Shown here in pieces: positions 36,500-49,996 of a stretch of DNA of 64,000 nt; position 1 is the first letter of the stretch, and each line of letters starts with the position of its first letter. Source of the stretch: Eucalyptus grandis (Eukaryota > Streptophyta > Magnoliopsida > Myrtales > Myrtaceae); assembly GCF_016545825.1 (NCBI RefSeq), contig NC_052615.1:35117516-35181515 (forward strand), in the 5' to 3' direction. A model generated the notes under the pieces. That model did not search any database, was not told the DNA's origin, and was given only the letters and a program-made list of their open reading frames with translations. The position numbers and the translations under genes are program-made.

Positions 36500-38971
36500 G
36501 TGTAACCCGGATTTTATCAGGAGATTTCCTGAGAGTTGGTAGATGATCTCTACACAAGTCTCCGGAAGACGTATGGGTTCAATTTACCTTTGAATTTCCT
36601 CAAGAGACGTTTCCCTCTTGTTATCACCAGTATCGTCTCGAATGCTTTTGTTCCCTTTGTTTTAGAAAGATTGATCACTGTTGACAGATGTACCTTGGGT
36701 TTTATCTCTTGCTTTTCTCCTCCTCCTTTTTTCATTTTTCGTTTTTTCATTTTTGTTTCGACTTCTTTAACTACCAGCCTCTCCCTCTGTTCTTTCTGTT
36801 TTAGATTGACCAGGGTAGGTTTGTATCCATGCTTCTTCTGTCTTCTATCCGCTTCCCAAAATGTCGTATTTCATGATGATGCGCATAAGTTTACCAAATT
36901 GATCTGGTTTTGTGATGTCTAATGGGACTACTAGTATTGGTGGTATTTGGAAACTGTGAATCAAGAATTCTCTCGTGTTTGGGTCAAGATTTGTTGTAAA
37001 GGAGATTGTAGATGTTGTATGCTGACATGCATCCAACGCGCGTGACCTATTGTTCCTTGCTTCAAATTTGTCTCTAACACTGGCTAAGCTGGACTAGGAT
37101 TTAGCGGAGTCCACTCGAACAGAACACGTTGTATTTGAAGCGATTGATCAACAAAGTTCGTGTATGTAGTGGCCGTTTTGCAATTTGAGTTCACCTCGTG
37201 CCTGTGGCGGGGGGAAATGATCTAAATAAATGGCTTAGTGACCAAATTTTATATGTAGGTGGATGAGAATGGTGATGAATCGATTGAAATCCAGTGCATA
37301 TATTGCACTGACGGTTTAACCGTGGCCGAATCTATGGTTACTTGTTGGTACCGTGCCTTCTCTGATTCCGTCATTGGACTGAAGAACAGAATCCGTCCGT
37401 GCTGAAGTACGTCGAGCTCGTATTAAGACTGCAGACTAACCCGTATGGTACACGAGCGATTGTTTGTTTGAGAACCCTTTTTTAATCTCTCCCAGAATGT
37501 TATAGTGAAAACGGGAAGTGCCAGAGACTCCGAGGTGACTGAACCGGGCACGCAAACTCAGCTCAGTCAAACAGACATGGTGCGGGAGGCGCTTTCCCGT
37601 TCTGAGCTTCGCTGGTTTTGACCGCATTTATTGCCTCCTTTTCCCCTGTTTCTTGACATCTCTTTTCATCATTGATTCGTCTGTCGCTCTTGCGAACAAA
37701 TTTTTGTTTATTAACTCATAAAAAGCTATCCATTCGAATTATCCCTAACCTTATCAATCAACTTTTGCATTCACGATGAAATATTTGATTTGAAATATGA
37801 TCGTATTGTTTTCTTTGGCAAATCGGACCACTTCCAGTATGCTAAGGAAGGCCAAGACGTTTCCGACATGGATCGAAGAATGTATCCTTAATATCCACCA
37901 CACACATTCTTTGAGAAGAGAACTCCGGATCCATCGAAGCTCACCCCGCGGGCTGAAGCAATGCAGAGACAGGTTCATATTGCTCACCACAGATTCACGT
38001 CCAACCGCAGACGAAGCTTCTCCCCACAAGATCATATAAGTCATCCTTTTAGAACAGACATGTTTCACATGAAGTAATTCGATCATAATCAGTGCAAGAT
38101 AATGGGAAAAAAACTCAAAAAACTGTAGAACCGTAGCTAGCAGTCATCAATGAACGAATGCATAGCAGAAGCGAGAGAGAGAGAGAGAGATTGTCACCTC
38201 AGACTGTGTTCGTACCCAAAAAAATTCATATCGTGTCATAGAGTCGTAGCTCATTAAATGGCAGGACGCACTCAACCTCTCTCCTGAGATCTCATTCCTC
38301 CATCTCTCTCTCTCTCTCTCTTCAATGCCACCCGCCATTAATGCAACCCTTCTTGATTGTCACTTCACGGGGTTTCTCTCTCTTCCCACCCTGTTTAAAA
38401 ACCTCCAAAAAATGGAAAGCCCGCCTTAAATGGTGTTCATTTTTCTGCACAAGAGCTACAGCGAAGCTATGACCCATTTGAGTGATGATGGTTTCAAAAT
38501 ATTCAATCCTTCCTCCTTCCCGAATCTCCTTCGTTTCGCTCTTGGGTACGAACGAGCACTTCTTGGTAGGACCAATACGATGCATTTACTTTCATACTTG
38601 ATACGTTCGCCATTAATATCTTTCTCCCAGCAAGAATACTGGGACATTTAATGCAATCCACAGCTTAAAGCTCGCCGACCGTCCTTCCCCTCCCACTAGT
38701 TGTAGTCAGTTCGATCTCGATCCCTCCCCGAGATGGAGTAAATCGATATGGGCATTTAGAAAACTCCTCACGAGTTACATGATCCTCTGGTGGCTCCTCT
38801 CTCTCTCTCTCTCCAAGATATTCTTTTTACTACTACCCTGTACTTCTTTTGCTCTGTTTCACTCGCCGACTGATGATGAGCTTCGAAGGCGTTTCTTGAT
38901 TCTCCTAGGGTCTTCTATTCCCGGGTAATGCTGTGGTAACTTTGTGAGAGAGAGAGAGAGCGGGAGGGAGA
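36500..38971. other. Intergenic between helicase and MYB17-like gene
   Basis: Contains the helicase 3' UTR (to about 36.5 kb or further) and the MYB promoter and leader. CT/GA microsatellites lie near 38170-38191, 38303-38320, 38798-38812 and 38945-38961, the last in the probable MYB 5' UTR. The minus-strand frames at 38086-37754 and 38585-38322 show nothing recognisable. Confidence 0.45.
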
Positions 38972-40796
38972 ATGGGAAGGACGCCATGCTGTGACAAGAA
39001 GGATTTGAAGAAAGGGCCATGGACGCCCGAGGAAGATGAGATTCTTGTTGAGTATATCAGACAGAATGGCCATGGAAGCTGGCGTTCTCTCCCCAAGCTT
39101 GCAGGTTGGATTAACACTCCTCTCCTCCTCCTTTTCTTCTTCTTCTTCTAACTTTGTCCCTTTTTGTTCTTTTTTCGGTTTACTGTATGTTTGATCACCA
39201 TAAGGGCCTCTTTGAAACTTGTCTTATGAGAGGAATTAGCGTGGTTCTAAAGGCAAAGTTGCAAACTTTTAGCTTCAGAGAGTTTGAGAATGGGCGGAGT
39301 AGTGTTCTTTTAGGTGATGCTGTGCAGCTTTACGAAAACATAGTCAGTATTCAAACATAGTTCTGTACTTGATGGCTTGTAATATATGCTGATGTTGTGA
39401 GTTCATACACTGGTGATGGTTGTGCCGTTGCTGCTTGATAGGTCTTCTTCGTTGCGGCAAGAGTTGCCGGCTAAGGTGGACGAACTATCTCAGGCCAGAC
39501 ATAAAACGTGGCCCTTTTACTCCCGAGGAGGAGAAGCTGGTCATTCAGCTCCATGGAATACTCGGTAACAGGTGTCTATCTTACACTCGCCAAGACTCAT
39601 GCCTAGTGCTTAGGCTGAATAACCATCTCCTTGGATTTGGCTGGCTTAGTTGAGTAGAAATACAAAACTTCTGCTTGCTTTTGGATCGTGAATAGTTAAC
39701 AAGATGAAAGATACCCTTTTGGAGTTATATCAGTTACTGTTGTCCTATGGCACTTGACCTTTTAAGTCTTGGAAGATCGATGGTGGTTGACTCTCAAACA
39801 TTTTGTTCTAAGCAAGTTGATGAGCAGTACGTATTACCTTGCTAACATGCAAATTTTGGTCAAGAAATGGCCCAGAATAATGACACTATCCAGGTAGCAT
39901 CATGAAGATGCACTTTTCAATTCTTTCTTACGTTAGGCCGTTTATTTTGTAGATATACAATGTCCCGTACTTGCTTCAACCGTCAGCAACTTGGTTTTCA
40001 CTTGGTTCGGATCTACTAATTTAAATTTAACATGTGATTAAAAGTAATTTTAGAACTGCTCCTTTTATCGTAGATGATTAGGACTTCAACACATTGCAAT
40101 TGAAAACATAAGTGTAGGCCTTTGACATGTTCCATTTGTGATGCCAGGTGGGCTGCTATTGCTGCTCAACTTCCTGGAAGAACGGACAATGAGATCAAGA
40201 ACCTGTGGAACACCCATCTAAAGAAGCGTCTTCTTTGCATGGGCCTCGACCCCCAGACTCATGAACCCTTCCTGACCCGAGGCCCTATGACAAACTCAAC
40301 CGCATCTACAGTCACTCGTCACATGGCACAGTGGGACAGTGCTCGGCTCGAAGCTGAAGCTCGGCTTTCTAGGGAATCTAACCTGTTTAATCCACTTCCT
40401 CTTCAAAAAGCTGACGCCGACCATTTCCTCCGGCTATGGAACTCAGAAGTTGGAGAATCATTCAGAAAGATAAACATGGAAATGGGAAGAAGCCCTGTTT
40501 CTCCGGCATCTTCATGTGCGAAGTGTGAATCCAATTCAGCCATCAGTGCTGAAATGGGTCCCTCCTTGGGTGGTTCTGCTGCTGTCACAAATGATGGAGA
40601 CGAAGATAAGGAATGCGAGACGTACAAATCCTACTTCCAACAAATGGCTGCAGGGACAGAGTCCTCTGGCTCTAGTGCTTTAGAAGATTCATCAGACACC
40701 GCGTTGCAGCTGCTGCTGGATTTTCCTATCAACAATGACATTAGCTTCTTAGGAGGAGATATCGATCAATATGCTTCATCTTCTGGTTTAGTTTAG
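38972..40796 (+). CDS. MYB17: R2R3-MYB transcription factor, MYB17-like
   Basis: Three exons, 38972-39104, 39442-39571 and 40148-40796, give 303 aa; the two introns fall at the standard R2R3-MYB positions. The N-terminus [10 protein letters not shown] leads into repeat R2 (about residues 14-61) and R3 (about 67-112, ending NTHLKKRL). R3 starts with Phe in place of the first Trp, as is usual in this family. I see no bHLH-interaction motif. Outside the DNA-binding domain, [10 protein letters not shown], the [21 protein letters not shown] region, [15 protein letters not shown] and the C-terminal [12 protein letters not shown] block fit MYB17 of subgroup 9, a group linked to floral development and epidermal differentiation. 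Function beyond that is inference. Confidence 0.9.
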
Positions 40797-41618
40797 AAAG
40801 TTCTGAAATATTTGCAGTTAGGAAAACCCGGCTAAGCCTTTGCCTTTTATAAGGCCTCTCCTGCTAGAGTTTTGAGCTTTTTCCATTGGCAAGAGGGGAT
40901 GTGAACATAACATTTGGCTCTATCGTAATGTCTGACTTGCTTAGTCTCTTTGGTTCTGCTGTATCTAGAAATTTTCTTGTTCTGGACCCTATTAATGCAT
41001 TACACAAATGGGTCTCATGTTCCTGGCAACTTATGCAATTGGAAGTCTCTACTGATACTATATTGCTTTTCTCTGTCTCATCCTCCTGTTAGGCAGCAAT
41101 TGTTCTTGTAAACTTCAAAATTCCACAGGGTGGTTGTTCAGGCAGAAGTTTGCAGATAGGCCATGAAATCTGCTTATCTGTGTAGAGCTACTGAATGGGC
41201 ATGAAATAACTATCTAAGAAAAAGCATGAAGTTCATAAGCCCCTTCTTGCTTAGCTTAGCAAAATTACTGACCCTAGGGAGGGATTTTAAATTTGTTCGG
41301 CAGTTGTTTTTAAGTGTTTGGAGTTGGAATATGGTTCAAAAAAGCCACAAGCCACCTACATCCGAACCAGTAGCCAGAGATTAGACATATCATTCCCTTC
41401 ATAGGAATTATGGGAAAAGATCAATCACAACCATTTATGGACTACAGATATCACATGGCAAACAAGTCGTTTGTCATGAAAGTACAAACAGACAGGCGGT
41501 TATCTTCCTTTTTCAGCAATGTTCACACACCGACAGCATGAAATGACAAAAACAATTTCGATGGTCCATTGGGAGAGTGATTATAATTGCTTTATTGTCA
41601 CTCCAAGATCAACAATTT
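40797..41618. other. 3' flanks of MYB17-like and remorin genes
   Basis: The two genes converge here. No other feature is supported. Confidence 0.5.
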
Positions 41619-44600
41619 TCAGAAACACCCAAGGAACTTCTTCGGCATGTACCCAGTAGCGCGGTATTTTGCAGCCACTTCCTCTGCTTTGAGAATTTCT
41701 TCACCACGTTTTGCTTGGATTACTGCCCTCTTTTCTTCTGCTTGCTTGTGAATCAATGCTACCTTGTTTTTCATTTTTTCCCCGTGTTCTGCCTTCTTCT
41801 TCTCCAGTCCTTCCTGCGTACCATGAATATGAAACTGAGAATAACCAAGAAAGAAGCACATGACACAAGATACTGGTAAAAGAGGAAGTTTGCCAATGTT
41901 ACCTCTGTTTTTCGCAAATCGGCTTCTTTAGTAGCCTTCTTGCTGTTTTCCCAAGAAGTAACTATAGACATCTTTTTCTGTGCCCTGTTCATGCAAAAAT
42001 CTTACTTTGGTTGGACACACTCTATTAAGAGCTAGCACTATAAACTTCTTTGCAAGTAGCTCAATGGTGTTTCAGACTCAGGAGGGCAAACATAATAGGC
42101 CTAGCTCACATCATGGGTCGGCATGCCGACGTGTAAGAGGGAGTTGCTACTGACAATATGCACCAAGTTGTGAACACAACCCCTTTGGTCAAGCAACTGA
42201 TGAAGCAGAGTATCCACCGCTTGGGGTTGAGCACTCTTTCATGAAGAATGTGCTAACGAACTATCTTTCCTAATGGTCGGAACACAAATGAAGAGTTCGG
42301 CACTTCAGTAGCACACATTACTACGTTAGGACGTCTGACGTAAAAAAGGTTGGGAAGATGGGAATAAGTATAACCATTCGGTATGTGTGATTACAGGAAT
42401 GTCGAGAGATTAGTTAAGAACGCACACTGGCAACCCGATTGCAAATAAGCAGGAGGTTAGAAAACACTCCTAAAAGAAAACAAAGAACTCTTTCCCTCAT
42501 GATCATAATTTCGGGCTTTTACTTGTTCAAGGAAATTCAAGCATTAAGCTAAGGCAACCCAATTCAAAACTCCAAGAAGATGTGTCATGTGTATGGCTTA
42601 CTTGTTGTCTGCCTTTGTCTTTTCACTTTCTTCCCATGCCTTTATGAATGTCAATTTCTTTTCCTTCTCAACTTTCGCTAGCGCCAGGTCTGCAAAAAGC
42701 ACAGCACAGAGAATCTGGGTCAATACAGTTGGGAGGAAACTTCATCATGCATCTAGGATCTTTAAAGATAGAAACTCGACGATATAACACAAAGTAGATC
42801 TCGAATCATGTTAGAAGTAAGATGATTACAATGGAAATTGAGAAACTCATTCTGTCACTATACAATCATTATGGCGTCCTTATTAGGAACGATATAAAAG
42901 AAGTCTGGGTAAGATCAATTCTTTCTAGATGTGCAAGCACTTAGTACTCACCCCTATCGGCTGATCCACGTGAACCTTTATTCTGCGCTGTACCCAGTGC
43001 CTCTGTTAATATGTACAAATTACATTGAAGTGAAGACAGAATATTTACTGGATGTATATCCCGAAATAATTGTTCTCGGGCAAGTATTGACGACTGAAGT
43101 GCATTACAATGAAGTGAAAAGCCACAGCATTTCTCCAACTGCTAACACATTCTCGACATGGTATTTATACTTCTAAATCCATCCCTCAATGCTAGTTTTA
43201 ATTTCTGGAGGATGAGAGGAGATTGAGTGATTGGTGTCTTATGCTAAGTTGCAGCTAACGTCATCACTTCAGTAAATGAGAAGTGCTTTACTTATGCTTC
43301 ATTCGCTTTGTTTTGCGGTCTCCATGTTTTGTGCAAAGCCAATTAACAGAAGGAGGTGTCAATCATTAGCATTACTAGTGTGGTCCAGTACCCTGCACCT
43401 AGGACAGACAATAGTCGCTGCAAAAAAAAGGAATTATTCTTGAGGTCTCAGGTCAAGCAACAGATTTGCGTGAAATGATGAGCGTGACTAATCATACGGA
43501 CACAGTCTTTTTGAAGTCTTCGCCAAATTCACGTGAAGGCAATAAGCGAACTCGGTTGAGATCTATACACGTTATATGTCGAACAATGTCTAGAGCTCAA
43601 ATGTCAACGCCGACTCCACATGACTGGGTTTAACTCGGCTCTGAACTAAGGGATTCTCTTAGACCGTGTTTTTTCAGACCTCATCATAAAGCAATCTGAA
43701 GCAATAGAAGATAAGAACGGGTCATATACACTTCCTTTCACTTCCTATCACCTCAGGAAAGGACCTTATTTTCCTTAGTTATTTGATACTTCCTAAGGGA
43801 AAGGGGAAAAAAGACAGAGAGTGGCTATTTTTCCATTCGATTAAACAGAAAAGAATTGGCAGAGACGTATCGTTCTTATTGAAATCCAAAGAATAGAGAA
43901 AGCAAAGTGGAGAACCCAATTTTGGAATTGTTAAAACAGAGACCAAGCATAGTGTAACGAAAGTGACCATTTTTAATACGCCAATCACCGAATTCAGCTT
44001 TGGGAAAGAATGAACCTGGGATCCAATTCCATCTCTTTACAGATGTGATGACAAAGTACTTTAATCGGCCTCATTGGTGCACTAATGGAGTTCGTGTTTC
44101 AAAGTAGGTCCATTAAATATATCACAAGTTTTATATATCATGCCCCTGCTTTAAAGGGGTTTCATGCAAAATAATTCCTGTGCAAAGTTTTGCAAGCAAG
44201 CGAGATTCATAATGCAGCCCCCAAAAAGAAAAATACAAAGAAGACAGAGAATATGAATAGTGGTTAGATCAGGACAAATAAATTAAAAATTCAGGGACCT
44301 AAATCAAGAACGAACCTAGAGGTGACCCTTGAGCTTGTGACAGCTTTCCTAAGACTAGAAAAGACATTATAATTCACTTCCAGTGGGAAGATCAGATTAT
44401 TCATAGCCTTTTCTCCGTGATCAGAACCAGAACTAAAAAAGAATAACCAAGAAATGAGCGCAAGATAATTTTATCATTCCATTTGCTGCGAGCGTAAACA
44501 TGTCGTGCCATCTTACTTACTCATAATGACAGAGCACTATTAACTTTTGGTGACAGTAAGATCGTTATTCTCTCCAGCCAAAGAGACAGAAAAGAAAAGA

Positions 44601-44713
44601 CTGAAACATAAAGGAGGCCGAAGAAGAGAGGTCGATTTACTTGGAGCAGCAACGAGCGCTGTGGACTCATTGCTTTTCTCTTCTGGTGGTGTGACTGTGA
44701 TCTCTCCCTTCAT
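41619..44713 (-). CDS. Remorin family protein, short form
   Basis: Five exons on the minus strand: 44713-44641, 43002-42952, 42689-42602, 41984-41903 and 41813-41619, giving 162 aa; phases close. Intron 1 is long (about 1.6 kb). The C-terminal remorin domain shows AKVEKEKKLTFIKAWEESEK, then SWENSKKATKEADL and a basic coiled coil ending AAKYRATGYMPKKFLGCF. The terminal helix with Cys anchors remorins to sterol-rich plasma-membrane nanodomains, where they influence signalling, plasmodesmata and microbe responses. The N-terminal region (about 45 residues, Pro-, Glu- and Ser-containing) is shorter than in typical group 1 remorins. The start MKGEITVTPPEEK is the first ATG in frame. Confidence 0.9.
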
Positions 44714-45982
44714 GCCTTAAACTATCAACTTCTCAGAGCTTTGACTCCAAACCGTTTTTGATGATTTGCGAGTGAATTGGGCCTAACCCCTCTTTTTATA
44801 AGTGTAATGGCTTTGTATAGATGGGGTCCATATCTCAGCCTTAGGCTTTTGCCAAAGAAAATAGAAAGCAAGCGAAAACTAGGTCGTTGGTCGGCCGACG
44901 TTTTGCTTGACTGTGTTTCTTGACCCTTCTCATATCGAACGAAATGCGTTGGGAATAAAGTTGATGAACAGAAAGGTGAGGTCGCTGTTTCGGCATAAAG
45001 AATAAATGCAGTGCAAGGCTGTCCCAAATAAAGAGCTAAGCCCAGAGAAAAGGAAACACAGCAATGCACTCCGATCTGTATTAGAATCACCATCTTCAGT
45101 TTGGATATACATACATACATACATACATATATATATTTGCTGTATTACCACTATAGAAACCTCCGAATCACTAATAGAATGAGAATATATAGAGGAGACA
45201 TCTTTAATGGGCTATATCGTATGTGGATTTGGCCGGACCTACTAAAATTCCCAAGGCGTCGTGGCGCGTCGTGGCGAGATCCCTGAGTTGAGAGTAAAAA
45301 AATTTCCAGACTTTTCTCAATTGAGTATAAGTCCCGTGGCTCTTCAATTAACAAAGATGTCGTCACATGTATAATGTTAGACCCGACCCTAAATCAAAAG
45401 CTAAAGCGCTGTCCTTGAGACTTGACCTGCGCATTTCAAGTCGGATCGTTACAATCACCGTACTAATTATCTAAAAGAGCTGTGGCGTTGTTGTGGTCCG
45501 TCACGTTCCCCTCGAATTCGATGGTAGTTGCCCGTGCATGCATGTTTTATACGTCTCAACGCTCTCGAAGCACCCATATCATGTGTAGAACTCGATGACT
45601 TGGTTCCTTTTTCCCCGCTTATTTTGCCCGGAATCGACGAGTTAAATGAGCTAACTTACAATTCGAAGCCGCCTTTTCCGTTTCATATGCGATGGACGAT
45701 GGAATTTGCGTATGTAGGCATTTAAACGTGAAGAGAACAGATGGTTTTCATGAAGAAAACGACGCTGTCCTATAATATTCTCTGCTGTGCTTGTCCGTTT
45801 AAACTTGCAAAGCCCGCGAGAAGAGCGCCAGATTCCTGCATGCATTGCGGCCTGTGCAATGCATCGTAAACATGAGACTTCAATTATCACGTGTACGTGG
45901 GAAGTCTTCCTATGCTATATGTTACATCAGTGTTGCTATGTGATCCTAATGTTTGACTGCTAGAGAGAGAATCGAGGACCAG
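44714..45982. other. Divergent intergenic region between remorin and GT90
   Basis: Bidirectional upstream region. Holds an ATAC/AT microsatellite at about 45104-45137. I see no other gene; frames at 45120-44725 and 45890-45651 (minus) lack recognisable features. Confidence 0.45.
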
Positions 45983-48334
45983 ATGAAGATGATTATCAAT
46001 GAGAAGTATTTGGCCATGTCTGGTCATGGAATTCATAAGCAAACCCTGACCGGAGCACGGTTTAGGCAGCTAAAGAAGGAAAGCGCGACCACAACTCTGG
46101 TTCTAGTCTTCTTCTTCTTCCTTTTGGTCGGCGCTCTGGTGTTTGCCGTTTGGATCAAAGTAGTAAGTAGACATGACAGACCTTTGCTTGATGTAACCCA
46201 TCGTTACATACCGATTTTCGTTGCAATTGAGAGATGATTATTATTCTTTAGCGCAATTTTCCTAGAACTGATGGAAGCCACATTAATTACATTTCATTTT
46301 GCATTTCCAGTTTCAATCACTCTTTTCAGGTGCTTATCCAATACCAATCTTCTCAACTTCAAAAGTACCAAAGAAACCAGTATTCCCACTCCAATGCACA
46401 AACCATAAACTCGCTCAAACATGTCCAAGAAACTACCCCATCACTCAAAACCTCACCAAGCAACATCAAAACCATGCGTCAACAAGTCAATGCCCGTCAT
46501 ACTTCAAATGGATCCATGAAGATCTGCGGCCATGGAAGGAGACCGGGATCACGAGGGACATGGTCGAGAGAGCACGCAGGACAGCGCATTTCAGGCTCGT
46601 GGTCCTCGACGGGAGGGCCTACGTTGAGAAGTACAGGTCGGCGGTACAAACAAGGGATGTGTTCACCTTGTGGGGCATATTGCAACTCCTTAGGCGATAC
46701 CCTGGAAGATTGCCTGATTTGGAGCTGATGTTTGACTGTGACGATCGGCCGCTTATCCAAATGAAGGACTATCGACGCCCCAAATCAGGACCGCCGCCGC
46801 TATTCCGATATTGCGGGGACGGAAAGACGTTGGACATAGTGTTTCCAGATTGGTCTTTTTGGGGATGGTAATTAAATTCAAGTTTCGCTCGCTGTATAAG
46901 AACATAGCTACTAACTCTTTACTTCCAAATGAAATCCTTATTAGGAGAATGATGTGGCTTGATACAAATATGTAGGGTGGAGACAAATATTAAACCATGG
47001 ACACATGTGTTGAAGGACATAGGAGAAGGCAATAAGAGGATTAAGTGGGAAGATAGAGTGCCCTATGCTTATTGGAAAGGGAACCCTGATGTGGCCTCCA
47101 CCCGAAGAGACCTTCTCAAATGCAATGTCACGGATAAATATGACTGGAATGCCCGCTTATTTAAACAGGTAATACCTTTTGATTTATATGCGAAAGCATA
47201 AGAAAAAAAAATCATATGTTTCGTGTCAATTTAGATGAATATCGCATATGAAATTCATTAATTGTATATGAACTTACATGTACTCGGTGCACTTATGGTC
47301 TATTAGAACTCTCTAACACATGTTACGAGGATCAAACTCTTATGGCAGGATTGGGGGAAACAATCTAAACGAGGGTACAAGCAATCCAACCTGGAGGACC
47401 AGTGTACCCATCGGTATACAGCACAGAGTTGATTAGCTACTTGCACTTGCTTTCCTTGGTAAACAGCGTTCACGAGTAACTGTTCCTGTTGGATTTTGAC
47501 AGCTATAAGATATACATTGATGGGTGGGCGTGGTCTGTAAGCAAGAAGTACATCCTGGCATGCGATTCTATGACTCTGTTCGTACGTCCAAGTTACTATG
47601 ATTTCTTCACCAGAGGAATGGTCCCCTTGCAACACTACTGGCCAATTAGGGACAACTCCAAATGCACCTCCCTCAAGTTCGCCGTGGAATGGGGCAACAA
47701 CCACACCGACGAGGTTTCTCTCTCTTAATTGTCGAGTCCTGTTCATGTGCCAAATTTAGATTATCGACCGACGCCTATTCTTCTCACTTACAAAACAATC
47801 GATAATCGAAATTTGTTCAAATTTCCGACTGTTTTGTCTAATTCAAATCCATGTCAGACCGACTCATCTTCAAAACTTCTTATCAACAAACGCATTCGAC
47901 TGATCTTTTTGTGCCAGGCAAAGACCATCGCAAATGGTGGGAGCCACTTCATATTCAATGAGCTGAAGATGGAGTACGTGTATGACTACATGTACCATGT
48001 GCTGAGTGAGTATGGAAGGCTATTGACATACAAGCCAAGAATACCACCAAAGGCAGTAGAGGTATGCTCAGAGACAATGGCGTGCCCATCAAATGGGACA
48101 TACAGGAGGTTCATGGAGGAGTCCATGGTGATGTCCCCAAGAGGAGGAGCCCCATGCACTCTCCCTCCTCCATTTGACCCTCCTTCGCTCCAAGCCTTCA
48201 ATGAGAAGGCGGCTCGTTCCACTTGGCAAGTTGAGATGATGGAGAATGACTATTGGCGAGAAGTCAACAGCAAGGACAAAGACAAGAACAAGGACATGAA
48301 GAAGCCCCTCCAGGGGAAGAAGAATCCCTTTTAA
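45983..48334 (+). CDS. GT90 (DUF821/CAP10, rumi-like) O-glycosyltransferase
   Basis: Six exons, 45983-46162, 46311-46867, 46976-47168, 47349-47413, 47503-47713 and 47918-48334, give 540 aa with all phases closing. It is a type II membrane protein: a hydrophobic segment (LVLVFFFFLLVGALVFAVW, about residues 38-56) follows a short basic cytoplasmic tail. The luminal domain has family blocks CPSYFKWIHEDL, LMFDCDDRP, DIVFPDWSFWGW, PYAYWKGNP, YILACDSMTLFVRP and HYWPIRD. Animal relatives (POGLUT1) glucosylate EGF repeats; plant members are Golgi proteins, some tied to cell-wall xyloglucan or xylan, but the acceptor here cannot be read from sequence. The C-terminus is unusually Lys-rich (KDKDKNKDMKK). 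Confidence 0.92.
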
Positions 48335-48487
48335 TAGTTTAGCTTTGTTTTGACATTTTCTAGCAGTTGTTTGGCCAGGGGCAGAAAGAAAATGAGGGGC
48401 ACTTGTTTGAGATTATATAATTAGCCTTTGAGGGTCAGTCATGGTTGGGCTTCTAGTGAAAACTTCCAATGTTTAGATTGTTGGCAT

Positions 48488-48533
<46 letters not shown>

Positions 48534-48696
48534 GCCAAGTGCTATGACGTATGCACTCTCCTTGAGACTGAGAAAGAATGACGCAATTATTCTTTAAATC
48601 CAAATAGCCCACAAAGAACATACAGAAGAAGCAAAATTTGCTGCTCACTGGGATACATAGAAAGATATAATTTCATAAATTAAGGGATCCATTCAT
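48335..48696. other. Short spacer between convergent GT90 and ADF genes
   Basis: Contains both 3' flanks and a perfect (CT)21 microsatellite at 48491-48532. Confidence 0.6.
48491..48532 (+). repeat. (CT)21 microsatellite
   Basis: Twenty-one uninterrupted CT dinucleotides; likely length-polymorphic. Confidence 0.98.
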
Positions 48697-49996
48697 TTAG
48701 AGAGCTCGCCCTTTGATGATGTCGATGCTCATCTCGCTGGGATCAGTTGCTTGCAACTCCACTTGAATGCCGTCTAATTCTCTCTTGAATCTGTCTTTAG
48801 AGCTCGCATATAGCATCTTACTCCTCACTCTTGATGTATCTGGCGACCTGTTCCCCCAACCAAAAGAGCGCAAAACAATTGTTAAAAAGTCACATTTCAC
48901 AGATATACACTAGTCGATCACTAAGGATAACGTACAAAATAATGGACAAAAGAGACGTGCTGTGGTCATATTCGACATGTACAATATGCCTATGTCAATG
49001 TCAAGATTGTCATGACCCTTCATACTATTTGTTATTCTGAATGTCATAATCAGAAAAGTTATGTCTTCATAGTCAAGATGGTACTAAATTTGTACATAAT
49101 TGGTCATGACAATATCTTAAAGGTATAGCAAGTGGGAACAAGAGCTAGTTGTACACAAACATGCAATATGACACGAGCACAAGCTTGGAATTGGAAAGCT
49201 TCCCGTTACCAGGCAATGAAGAAGATCTTGCTCTTTTGACAGTTCTCGTCGGTGATGAAGTCGAAGTCGAAAACAGCGTATCGGCACTCATTGGCGGGCA
49301 TACATGCGGTGAAATCGTCATAGGTTTCTTCAGGACTCCCGACCTTCTCCACGCTGACTTGTTGGATCTTCTCATCAATCTTGAACACAATGAACCGGTG
49401 GTTCCTCTTTGCTTTTAGCTCCAAGAACTTCAGTTTGCACTCGTCATTCACTGCCATTCCGGACGCCGAATTCGCCTGCAAATTTTCGTCTCACTTACTT
49501 GCGAAAATCAAAGGTTTATACAAATCTCTTCTCTGTTTGTAGGATGATGACATAGATGGGCCAAACGAATAAAAGTTTCTGCATGCATGTGAACCAATTG
49601 TTCTTCACCAATGAACATTTTGACAGGCTCTATATGCGCAATAACTTTCACATGACGAGAAATTGTTATCTTCAAGCGCTGGCGCACTCGGGTACGCTGA
49701 TGAATCAAATGAAACAAACCGTGTTTCTTGCAAAGCGCAGCTAAAAATCTCGTCCATACAATGTCCTAGTTTTTCCACCTATCGATATTCGCCGAACCAT
49801 GCTCTCAGGTAAAACCACGAGCATCTACGAGCATCTACATCAGCCAAATTTCAAATTCGATCCGCCATTGTCTCCCCATATATGGAATAATGAACACATT
49901 GATACCAATCACTGGATTTCCGGCCTCTATATGAAGAAGCGACTCCTCGAAACCAAGAAAACCAAAAAAGGGTGGGCCTCGTGAGGGACATACCAT
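48697..49996 (-). CDS. ADF: Actin-depolymerizing factor (ADF/cofilin)
   Basis: Three exons on the minus strand: 49996-49994 (only the ATG), 49475-49210 and 48847-48697, giving 139 aa, the standard plant ADF length. A first exon holding just the start codon, with the donor directly after it, is a hallmark of plant ADF genes and decides this start. The N-terminus [10 protein letters not shown] keeps the Ser6 phosphorylation site. [31 protein letters not shown] contains the actin-binding long helix. ADFs sever and depolymerise actin filaments; binding is controlled by Ser6 phosphorylation, phosphoinositides and pH. A GGA repeat (about 50091-50112) lies in the probable 5' UTR. I could not assign it to a specific subclass. 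Confidence 0.93.

Noticed and set aside
46311..46340. Alternative acceptor at TTTTCAG (46330) for GT90 exon 2
   Set aside because: It puts exon 2 out of frame; the acceptor at 46310 keeps the frame.
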